From the NCBI GenBank assembly GCA_043818215.1, contig JBDRGC010000043.1, positions 1 through 17,723 of the forward strand: a stretch of 17,723 nt of DNA, read 5' to 3'. The notes beneath the pieces are model-generated. The model searched no databases. It saw only the letters and a list, made by a program, of their open reading frames with translations, and was not told the DNA's origin. This stretch comes from JBDRGC01 sp043818215 (GTDB taxonomy: Bacteria > Chloroflexota > Anaerolineae > Anaerolineales > UBA11858). Positions 1 through 6,072 of the stretch are shown piece by piece. Both the position numbers and the translations under genes were made by a program. Each line of letters opens with the position of its first letter. Positions within the stretch are counted from its first letter, which is position 1.

Positions 1-365
1 AAATCCACACAAGCTTTCCAACGCCTATTCCTACAATTGAAATAATACTCATAATAACAATGGCAGCAAAAAAAGATTCGTTTGAAGTAAATATGTTCTT
101 ATCGTAAGTATATATTCTATCTGTAACCTTTTCGGTCGAAAGAACCAAAGCTAAACTAAGTGCAAACACGCCCACTCCAAAAGTAAACCAAGTAGATGAA
201 CTCCCATCAGTTTCCGCCCATTGAGCCCTTGTTATACCGTTAAAAACTTGGTCTGATAAAAACACAAATGCATAAATAATTATTATTAGTATTCCAATTT
301 TTGACTTCCTTATTTTTTTTTACTATCCTCTGTGCATCTTCAAGCAACAATTTATATGTTTTCAT
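1..365 (-). CDS. Partial multi-pass membrane protein with an A9 frameshift, function unknown
   Basis: Read on the minus strand, a frame stays open from about position 320 to the left edge. It encodes roughly 105 residues with three hydrophobic segments (starting ILIIIIYAFVF, WFTFGVGVFALSLALVL and FFAAIVIMSIISIVGIGVG) separated by charged linkers, so it is a plausible integral membrane protein truncated by the window. This frame has no start codon after its upstream stop. A good start (ATG at 365, preceded by AAGGACAG) opens a neighbouring frame beginning MKTYKLLLEDAQRIVKK, which would join the membrane frame if the A9 run (T9 at 313-321 on the plus strand) had one base fewer. I infer one gene with a one-base homopolymer frameshift, by error, slippage or mutation. 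It is clearly more AT-rich than the rest of the window. I do not recognise the family. Confidence 0.5.
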
Positions 366-408
366 AATAATTCTGTCCTTTATTCAAACGCAGCCAGCCA
401 ACCTTAAA

Positions 409-468
409 TATATGGAAACTTCCACATACCTGCCCACATTTAGGGGTTTATGCGGAAGTTTCCATATA
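409..468. repeat. Perfect 15-bp inverted repeat upstream of the left-edge gene
   Basis: TATATGGAAACTTCC at 409-423 is the exact reverse complement of 454-468. The arms extend inward by four more pairs after one mismatch (CATA/TATG), leaving a loop of about 20 nt. It lies between the left-edge membrane gene and the nfnB 3' end. It could be a bidirectional terminator, an operator or a small repeat remnant, and no T-tract follows to decide. The rest of 366-637 shows nothing recognisable. Confidence 0.6.
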
Positions 469-637
469 ATACCCCTGATCCGTTGTGCGGAATTCACCCT
501 CACCCATCTGGCATACCACTCGTCAAAACAAATCCTCTTTTCACGGGAATTCCCACAGAGCAGTATAGCATATTCCAGAATTAGTCACAATGACACGTGA
601 CCAACCCACAAAACCCATCAACCGTGCCCTCTGCCCT

Positions 638-2125
638 CTAACCTCTACCCTCTATCAACGTGGGAACATCCAAGGTCCCCTGCAAGTACTTATGCATACT
701 CTGCGCGGCCTGTTTGCCGGCCCCCATCGCGGATATTACCGTAGCAGACCCCGTGACGATGTCACCGCCGGCAAAAATATCGGGAATCGAGGTTTGCATA
801 TTGTCATCCACTTCGATGTAATCCCATTTGTTCAGTTTCAAGCCGGGGGTGTTTTTGGTCATAACGGGGTTGGCGTATGCTCCTATGGCCATGATGACCA
901 TATCCACATCCAGGAAATATTCTGTCCCAGGTTGGGCAATTGGCCGCCTGCGTCCGGAATCATCAGGCTCGCCCAACTCCATCTTTATGACTTCCATTCC
1001 GGTTACAAAGTCTTTCTCGTCTCCGAAAATCTTGGTTGGGTTTCGCAAAAAGTGGAATTCGATACCTTCGTGTACGGCGTGTTCATATTCTTCTCGTCGG
1101 GCAGGCAACTCTTGTTCGCTACGGCGGTAGACGATCATCACCTTCTCGGCACCCAGCCGCAAAGCGGTGCGGGCTGAATCCATGGCCACATTCCCGCCGC
1201 CGAGTACGGCCACACGTTTGCCCTGGTCAACCGGTGTATCGTAGCCGGGATCGTAGGCCTTCATCAAATTGACGCGGGTGAGATATTCGTTGGCGCTCAA
1301 AACCCCATTGTATTCGGTCCCAGGGATATTCAAAAATGCGGGCAATCCCGCTCCGACCCCAATAAAGAAAGCCTCGTATCCCATGGCGCGCAAATCTGCG
1401 ATGGTGTGTATTTTACCGATAACTATATTCACTTCGATTTTGACGCCCAGTTCTTTTACCTGGTCGATTTCTCTTCTGACGATTTCTTTGGGCAGGCGGA
1501 ATTCTGGAATCCCGTAGACTAAGACCCCGCCGGTTTTGTGCAGGGCTTCGAAAATTGTGACATCGTATCCAAAACGGGCGAGTTCTCCTGCGCAGGTGAC
1601 GCCAGCAGGCCCCGAGCCAATGACAGCGACTTTTGTCTTTCCTGAGGCGTCGGGGATGCGGATTTCGTCTGCTGCGGCGGCAGTTGCTGCTGCGGTAGCT
1701 ATAGCTGACGCTGCTGCGGTGGCTTTCTCATGCGCCATGCCCCAATCCGCCACAAAGCGTTCCAGGCGGCCAATTGCAACCGGCTGTGAATCTTTTACTT
1801 TGCCCATCGTGCATACTATTTCGCACTGAGTCTCTTGGGGGCATACCCGGCCGCAGATTGCGGGCAAAACATTCGTTTCTTTGATTTTTGCTAACGCATC
1901 GGCGAATCTCTCTTCCGTTATCATCAGGATGAATTCAGGGATGGACACTTCGACCGGGCATCCTGCTATGCAAGGTTGATTCTTGCATTGTATGCACCTT
2001 ATGGCCTCTTGGACTGCCATTTCTTTGGTATAGCCCAATGCGACCTCTTCGAAGTTATGGGCGCGTACTTGCGGTTCTTGTTCGGGCATCGGTGTTCGTA
2101 TTTTGAGTAGTTCTTTTTTTGCCAT
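638..2125 (-). CDS. nfnB: NADPH-dependent glutamate synthase small-subunit-like flavoprotein (NfnB/SudA type)
   Basis: This 495-aa protein has the layout of the GltD/NfnB family. An N-terminal double [4Fe-4S] domain carries Cys44, 47, 52, 56 and Cys91, 95, 101, 105. A first dinucleotide fold follows (VAVIGSGPAG, near 165) for FAD, then a second (VAVLGGGNVAMD, near 305) for NAD(P)H, and a C-terminal FAD motif around IFAGGDIVTGS. Together with the neighbouring gene at 2337-3212 it matches NfnAB, the cytoplasmic NADH-dependent ferredoxin:NADP oxidoreductase that bifurcates electrons, also annotated as sulfide dehydrogenase SudAB. The start is supported by GGAG 9 nt upstream of ATG 2125. An Ala-rich stretch (about residues 134-153) lies between the Fe-S and FAD domains. 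The last residues (EGRG) are encoded by a short G-rich repeat that continues past the stop. The family call is strong; bifurcation itself is inferred from gene pairing. Confidence 0.9.
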   Translation of the reverse strand: MAKKELLKIRTPMPEQEPQVRAHNFEEVALGYTKEMAVQEAIRCIQCKNQPCIAGCPVEVSIPEFILMITEERFADALAKIKETNVLPAICGRVCPQETQCEIVCTMGKVKDSQPVAIGRLERFVADWGMAHEKATAAASAIATAAATAAAADEIRIPDASGKTKVAVIGSGPAGVTCAGELARFGYDVTIFEALHKTGGVLVYGIPEFRLPKEIVRREIDQVKELGVKIEVNIVIGKIHTIADLRAMGYEAFFIGVGAGLPAFLNIPGTEYNGVLSANEYLTRVNLMKAYDPGYDTPVDQGKRVAVLGGGNVAMDSARTALRLGAEKVMIVYRRSEQELPARREEYEHAVHEGIEFHFLRNPTKIFGDEKDFVTGMEVIKMELGEPDDSGRRRPIAQPGTEYFLDVDMVIMAIGAYANPVMTKNTPGLKLNKWDYIEVDDNMQTSIPDIFAGGDIVTGSATVISAMGAGKQAAQSMHKYLQGTLDVPTLIEGRG

Positions 2126-2183
2126 TTTCTAGCTCTCCGGGGGATATTCTCAGGGGTTATGCAATTGGAATGATCCTGTTCTA

Positions 2184-2309
2184 TTTACCGCGGAGCACGC
2201 TAAGAACGCAGAGTTTTTAACTGTTTTTCTTGGTTTTCTCTGCGATCTTCGCGCACTTAGCGAAGCATACCCGCGGAGTGCCCGCAGGGTGAAAGGGTAC
2301 CGCGGTGAA
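2184..2309. repeat. Imperfect palindromic repeat between nfnA and nfnB
   Basis: The stretch begins TTTACCGCGG and ends ACCGCGGTGAA. Inside, AACGCAGAG near 2205 is matched by CTCTGCG near 2238. A related run (TTACCGCGGAGAACGCAGAG) occurs at 17604. It sits in the gap of about 210 bp between two genes that should be co-transcribed, so it is a repeat insertion within an operon or an intercistronic hairpin. It shows no coding potential. Confidence 0.55.
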
Positions 2310-2316
2310 TCTGGGA

Positions 2317-2335
2317 TCAACTGCGTAAGTCCTAT
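2317..2335. repeat. 19-bp direct repeat, copy 1 (3' side of nfnA)
   Basis: TCAACTGCGTAAGTCCTAT here is repeated exactly and in the same orientation at 3676-3694. The two copies enclose nfnA and the repeat elements upstream of it. Confidence 0.7.
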
Positions 2336-2336
2336 T

Positions 2337-3212
2337 CTATGCGTTCTGTAGTGCCCTGCATTCTTCGTTATATTTTTGTAGACGTCTTTTCTCTTCATCT
2401 ACAAACCGGCTGTTGCGTTTCATCAGGTTTTCGAAATCCACATCATGGCCGTTCACGTCAGGCCCATCGACACATGCGAATTTGGTCTTCCCTATCAGGG
2501 TTCGAAAACGGCAGCCCCCGCACATTCCCGTTCCGTCGATCATGAGAGTGTTTAGAGAGACAGTAGTTGGCACGCGGGGCAACCCTTCGTCATTTTTTCC
2601 ATTGGTGGTTAGAGTCACGAATTTCATCATGATCAATGGGCCAATTGCGACTACGTGGTCGATAGCTCTGGCTCGCATGATCTCTTCGAGGGGATCGGTT
2701 ACTACTCCCTTTCTCCCATACGTACCATCGTCTGTGGTGATGATTACTTCATCTGAGATTTCCTTGAATCTATCTTCCCAGAAAAGCAATTCTTTAGTTC
2801 GAACGCCCAGTATCGTGATGACATAATTCCCGGCGGCTTTCATTTCTTTGACCTGTGGATAAACCGGGGCAATGCCATAACCTCCACCTATGAACACGAC
2901 CGGGTTGGCGTATTTTTCGATGTGAGCCTGCTTGCCCAGTGGTCCAACCAGATCCGAGATTTCATCACCTGCGCCGAGCTTGGAAAGTTGAATGGTCGTT
3001 TTGCCAATTGCCATAACAACCATGGTGATACTTCCGTTCACTTCGTCATAATCGGCGATAGTTAACGGAATCCTCTCCCCGGTTTCGTCGATCCGCAAAA
3101 TGACGAAATTGCCTCCCCCGGCCTTTTTCGCCACAAATGGGGCCTCGACCACCAGTTCGAATAGTGTTTTGTCTGGATTGAGAAATTTTTTGGATAGTAT
3201 TTTTGTTCCCAT
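2337..3212 (-). CDS. nfnA: Ferredoxin-NADP reductase-like subunit with [2Fe-2S] cluster (NfnA/SudB type)
   Basis: The 291-aa protein has the order of the NfnA/PyrK group of ferredoxin-NADP reductases. An N-terminal FAD-binding barrel carries the RIPLTIADYD flavin motif (about residue 47). An NAD-binding fold follows (VVFIGGGYGIAPVYP, about 106-120), then a C-terminal cluster region with CGGC and a third Cys in KFACVDGPDVNGHDVDFENL. It pairs with the GltD-like subunit at 638-2125 to form the small subunit of NfnAB or SudAB. The start is supported by AAAGG 8 nt upstream of ATG 3212. That AAAGG lies in an 8-bp sequence duplicated around the repeat element at 3228-3420, so the native upstream promoter may have been displaced. 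Bifurcation is not provable from sequence alone. Confidence 0.88.
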   Translation of the reverse strand: MGTKILSKKFLNPDKTLFELVVEAPFVAKKAGGGNFVILRIDETGERIPLTIADYDEVNGSITMVVMAIGKTTIQLSKLGAGDEISDLVGPLGKQAHIEKYANPVVFIGGGYGIAPVYPQVKEMKAAGNYVITILGVRTKELLFWEDRFKEISDEVIITTDDGTYGRKGVVTDPLEEIMRARAIDHVVAIGPLIMMKFVTLTTNGKNDEGLPRVPTTVSLNTLMIDGTGMCGGCRFRTLIGKTKFACVDGPDVNGHDVDFENLMKRNSRFVDEEKRRLQKYNEECRALQNA

Positions 3213-3227
3213 ATTATTTACCTTTGA

Positions 3228-3420
3228 TGTAACTACTCAGCCAGCCCCCCTGCCCCCCCCAATTTTGGGGGGAACCCGTGTTACTCAGCCCAATTCTGGA
3301 GAGAACCCGTGTTACTCAATCCAGTTTTGGAGAGAACCCGTGTTGCTCCCCCCAGGATTGGGGGGCAGGGGGGGCGCTTCGGGCGTTGTTTAGCCAGATT
3401 CGTTGTCTACCTGAGTAGTC
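3228..3420. mobile_element. MITE-like insertion directly upstream of the nfnA ribosome-binding site
   Basis: The ends carry inverted ACTACTCAG (near 3232) and CTGAGTAGT (3411-3419). ACCTTTGA occurs immediately outside both ends, at 3220-3227 and 3421-3428, as expected for an 8-bp target duplication. The inside holds C- and G-rich arms able to pair (CCCCCCTGCCCCCC against GGGGGGCAGGGGGG) around three 31-bp direct repeats. There is no open reading frame, so it would be non-autonomous. The exact ends are uncertain because the inverted ends are offset by about 3 nt. Confidence 0.5.
3259..3351. repeat. Three tandem 31-bp repeats
   Basis: Units at 3259-3289, 3290-3320 and 3321-3351 each run CCARTTYTGG, a G/A-rich stretch, then AACCCGTGTTRCTC. 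They are contiguous with no spacers, so this is not a CRISPR array. They lie inside the element at 3228-3420. Confidence 0.75.
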
Positions 3421-3437
3421 ACCTTTGAGTTTGATTA

Positions 3438-3586
3438 GGGTGCGTTTCATTTCGTTGGGAGTACCAGACCTTCCAGGTTTCTACCAGCCTTTTCAAGCGG
3501 TAATTGCCGGCAAGAAGCCTTGAGATTCTTCTTTCAAGCAACCCGTGAAAACCTTGAAGGTCTTTCAACTCATTTGAAACACACCC
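3438..3586. mobile_element. MITE-like element, 149 bp, with 8-9 bp target duplication
   Basis: The left end GGGTGCGTTTCA matches the inverted right end GGGTGTGTTTCA in 11 of 12 bases. The flanks are GTTTGATTA (3429-3437) and ATTTGATTA (3587-3595), an 8-bp perfect and 9-bp near-perfect target duplication. The interior has its own inverted repeat (AGACCTTCCAGGTTT against AAACCTTGAAGGTCT) and no coding capacity. The termini match the element at 16996-17175. It must have been mobilised by a transposase encoded elsewhere. Confidence 0.7.
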
Positions 3587-3675
3587 ATTTGATTATCCTG
3601 GGCCTCCGGGACTTCGTGTGGTGAGTTGGCGAAAAGCCCTTTGAAACTCGGAAAGTGCGTCGCACCTGATTCCAG

Positions 3676-3694
3676 TCAACTGCGTAAGTCCTAT
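3676..3694. repeat. 19-bp direct repeat, copy 2
   Basis: Exact second copy of the 19-bp sequence at 2317-2335, in the same orientation, about 1.36 kb away. The stretch from here to the MarR promoter (3695-3850) holds a GC-rich hairpin and nothing coding. Confidence 0.7.
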
Positions 3695-3806
3695 AGATTA
3701 TTCGTCATGCCAACGACCAGGAAAAGTATAGCACACGATAATAAATATTGGTGTATGCGAAGATGAGATATGTACTTTAGACACAATTTTCTTGACAAAA
3801 GGCATG

Positions 3807-3843
3807 GTTTTTCCGGGCCGTCGCCGCGCGGCGGCGTAAAAAC
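3807..3843. repeat. GC-rich hairpin upstream of the efflux promoter
   Basis: GTTTTT (3807-3812) and AAAAAC (3838-3843) flank the perfect 12-bp palindrome CGCCGCGCGGCG (3822-3833). It ends just before the -35 box at 3850. It could insulate the operon from upstream transcription, but the pairing between the two parts is imperfect. Confidence 0.4.
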
Positions 3844-3849
3844 TCACTC

Positions 3850-3877
3850 TTGACAGTCCAACAAAACCTCGTATAAT
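3850..3877 (+). promoter_or_regulatory. Consensus housekeeping-sigma promoter of the marR-efflux operon
   Basis: TTGACA at 3850-3855 and TATAAT at 3872-3877 are both perfect consensus hexamers, separated by 16 bp. Transcription would start near 3884, inside or next to the palindrome at 3886-3902, about 40 nt before the MarR start codon. Confidence 0.85.
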
Positions 3878-3885
3878 CGACCCGA

Positions 3886-3902
3886 TTAGTTAGACTAACT
3901 AA
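3886..3902. promoter_or_regulatory. Palindromic operator, likely the MarR autoregulatory site
   Basis: TTAGTTAG-A-CTAACTAA is a perfect 17-bp palindrome just after the -10 box. Its size and AT-rich symmetric form are typical of MarR-family sites. Binding here would block initiation from the promoter at 3850-3877, giving repression of the MarR gene and the transporter downstream. The binding protein is inferred from position. Confidence 0.75.
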
Positions 3903-3922
3903 CATTTATCGCGGATAAGCCT

Positions 3923-4366
3923 ATGCCAACCACCGAAACACCCGAAACCCACCTGCTAAATCTTTTTAGACGGCTGCGCAGTTTGCCTGTGTTGCATATT
4001 CCTGAAGACGTTGACCTATCCCCCCCAGCATTTTTCTTATTGAATTGGGTCTCAAGATCCCCAGGCTGCGGCGTCTTAGATATAGCTAAGGGAATGAGGC
4101 TGGCTCCTCCCACCATCAGCGTGGGGACACACCGGTTGGTCAAAGCGGGATGGCTGGAGCGCCGGCAAGACCCGCAAGACCGCCGGGGTAAACCCCTGTT
4201 CCTGACGCCTGAGGGTCAAGGTCTCATAGATCATGTCAAGCAGCATCGCTCTCGAATGCTCAAGTTGTTTTTATCTGGGATGACACCAGATGAACAGGAA
4301 CAATTCCTCAGCTTGCTCGAAAAGGCTATCACCGCGATGGAAGCATCGTTAGAGAATGACAACTAA
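3923..4366 (+). CDS. MarR-family transcriptional regulator
   Basis: The 147-aa protein has the MarR winged helix-turn-helix: a helical start, a recognition region around LDIAKGMRLAPPTISVGTHRLVKAGWLERR, and the wing motif DPQDRRGKPLFLTPEG. The C-terminal helices would form the dimer interface. It is the first gene after a consensus promoter and palindromic operator and is followed without a gap by efflux adaptor and ABC transporter genes. This is the usual arrangement for a MarR repressor that senses a toxic compound and de-represses its own export pump. The ligand cannot be told from the sequence. Confidence 0.9.
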   Translation: MPTTETPETHLLNLFRRLRSLPVLHIPEDVDLSPPAFFLLNWVSRSPGCGVLDIAKGMRLAPPTISVGTHRLVKAGWLERRQDPQDRRGKPLFLTPEGQGLIDHVKQHRSRMLKLFLSGMTPDEQEQFLSLLEKAITAMEASLENDN

Positions 4367-4367
4367 C

Positions 4368-5948
4368 ATGAAGAAAGCCATCATAATCATTGTTGCAGTA
4401 GCCATCATTGTGGGCGGGTTCTTCGCCTGGAGAGGGTACTCGACAAATAAACAGGCCGCATTGTCAGATAGTCTGCAAACTGTACTCATCGAACGCGGTA
4501 CGCTGGCCTCCACCGTCGGGGCTACCGGCATAGTGCGTTCCAATCAGAGCGCTATGCTCGTCTGGGAAATCCCCGGCGAAGTTGGGTCAGCACACGTCGC
4601 ACCTGGCGATCACGTCTCCGCCGGAGATATTCTCGCCTCTCTGGATATGACTTCTCTGCCCGCATCCATAATCCTGACTCAGGCAGATCTGGTCAGCGCC
4701 GAAAAAGCCCTGGATAATCTGCTCAATTCCGCATCTCAACAGGCATTGGCTCTCAAAGCCGTTGACAATGCCCAGCAAGCTCTTGAAGATGCTCTCAACC
4801 CTGAGCTAGTTCAGGCCCTGGCATTGGCAGACATCGCCGAGACCGAGAGTGCCGTCGAAGACACCCAGCGGCGGCTGGATATTCTAACCACCCCCATTCC
4901 CCAATCTGCCATCGACCAGTCTTATGCCAATATGCTGCTGGCAGATCAAGCTCTGACTGACCTGCAAAAACAAATCGAACCTATCGAGCGGAAGGCAGCC
5001 CACGGCCCTTATATGCCCTGGGAGAGCAAGGCGATGTACAAAAAGATACTCCAGGGGTTGCAGATGCAATTGACCCAGCTTCAAATCAAATATAACGATG
5101 CGGTGTGGAAATACGAGAGCCTGCATGAACCTCCCGATCCCATCGAGGTGGCTGTAGCCGAGGCCGAGTTGGCAACGGCCGCGGCCCAACTGGATGAGGC
5201 CCGGGTCGAGTGGGAACGCGTCAAAGACGGCCCCAGCCCGGCAAAGATAGCGGTGCTCGAAGCACGCCTCGCGGACGCCCAACGCGAGTGGGAGCGCGTC
5301 GCAGACGGCCCCAACCCAGACGATATCACACTCGCCGAAACGCGCATTGCCGCTGCCCAGGCCACCATCAGTCAAATACACATCGCAGCTCCCTTTGACG
5401 GCGTGGTTACATCTATCGAGGCCCAGCCCGGCGACCAGGTAAACCCCGGAACGCTGGCTTTCCGCCTCGATGACCTGTCTCACCTGGTGGTTGATCTGGG
5501 AGTCTCCGAGGTGGATATCAACCAGATCGAAATCGGGCAAAGGGTGACAATGGCCTTCGATGCAATTTTGGCAAAAGAATATCAGGGCAAGGTGGTCGAA
5601 GTTGCCCCGGTGGGAACGGAACTACTTGGCATGGTCAATTTCAAAGTAACGGTCGAACTGCTCGATGCTGATGAATACATCAAACCGGGGATGACCTCCA
5701 CAGTCGATATTGTGACCAGTCAAGTCGAAGATGCGCTATTGGTTCCTAATCAGGCCGTGCGGGTGGTGGATGGCGAACGAGTGGTATACGTTCAATCATC
5801 CGTGGGAACTATCCAGGCAGTCCCCATCACTTTGGGGGCCACATCGGACACGTACAGTGAAATGATCTCAGGAGATTTGCAGCCCGGCGATGAAATTATT
5901 CTTAACCCGCCGGCAAACATTGTGACAAGCATTGGGGCACAAAAATAG
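4368..5948 (+). CDS. Membrane-fusion (HlyD/MacA-type) efflux adaptor 1
   Basis: An N-terminal membrane anchor (MKKAIIIIVAVAIIVGGFFAW) is followed by the first half of a lipoyl/barrel-sandwich domain (GTLASTVGATGIVRSNQSA), a long Ala/Gln/Glu-rich coiled-coil hairpin, the second lipoyl half (IAAPFDGVVTSIEAQPGDQVNPG) and a beta-barrel/membrane-proximal domain ending near ANIVTSIGAQK. The hairpin contains repeats with DGPxPxxI and EWERV motifs. It probably links the MacB-type permease to extracytoplasmic substrates. At about 526 aa it is longer than typical MacA, due to the hairpin. I start it at ATG 4368, one base after the MarR stop, because the paralogue starts with the same MKK; ATG 4356, overlapping marR, is the alternative. 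Confidence 0.85.
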   Translation: MKKAIIIIVAVAIIVGGFFAWRGYSTNKQAALSDSLQTVLIERGTLASTVGATGIVRSNQSAMLVWEIPGEVGSAHVAPGDHVSAGDILASLDMTSLPASIILTQADLVSAEKALDNLLNSASQQALALKAVDNAQQALEDALNPELVQALALADIAETESAVEDTQRRLDILTTPIPQSAIDQSYANMLLADQALTDLQKQIEPIERKAAHGPYMPWESKAMYKKILQGLQMQLTQLQIKYNDAVWKYESLHEPPDPIEVAVAEAELATAAAQLDEARVEWERVKDGPSPAKIAVLEARLADAQREWERVADGPNPDDITLAETRIAAAQATISQIHIAAPFDGVVTSIEAQPGDQVNPGTLAFRLDDLSHLVVDLGVSEVDINQIEIGQRVTMAFDAILAKEYQGKVVEVAPVGTELLGMVNFKVTVELLDADEYIKPGMTSTVDIVTSQVEDALLVPNQAVRVVDGERVVYVQSSVGTIQAVPITLGATSDTYSEMISGDLQPGDEIILNPPANIVTSIGAQK

Positions 5949-5950
5949 GT

Positions 5951-6048
5951 AACTACTTTGATAAGTTGGTTGGTAGTGATGCACGAGAGTGCATCGTACT
6001 TGGCACGAGGGACACTCTCGTGTCCCACTACGAACCTTCAAAATAGTT
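5951..6048. repeat. Cruciform-forming repeat between the two adaptor genes
   Basis: The outer arms GGTTGGTAGT (5968-5977) and ACTACGAACC (6027-6036) pair with one mismatch, and the extreme ends (AACTACTTT against AAAATAGTT) also pair. Inside are two perfect hairpins: GATGCAC-GAGA-GTGCATC (5978-5995) and GGGACAC-TCTC-GTGTCCC (6009-6026). The RNA would form a three-way junction. It lies inside the operon between adaptor 1 and adaptor 2, so it may affect mRNA stability or be a mobile palindromic repeat. Confidence 0.7.
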
Positions 6049-6072
6049 GCGAAACAGATTTGGAGAAAAAAC

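Noticed and set aside
590..1177. Plus-strand frame of 195 codons opposite nfnB
   Set aside because: Shadow of the well-supported NfnB gene; no family resemblance.
3259..3351. Possible CRISPR-like repeats
   Set aside because: The three 31-bp units are contiguous, with no spacers and no cas genes nearby.
4884..5540. Minus-strand frame of 218 codons opposite adaptor 1
   Set aside because: Antisense shadow of the coiled-coil region of the adaptor.
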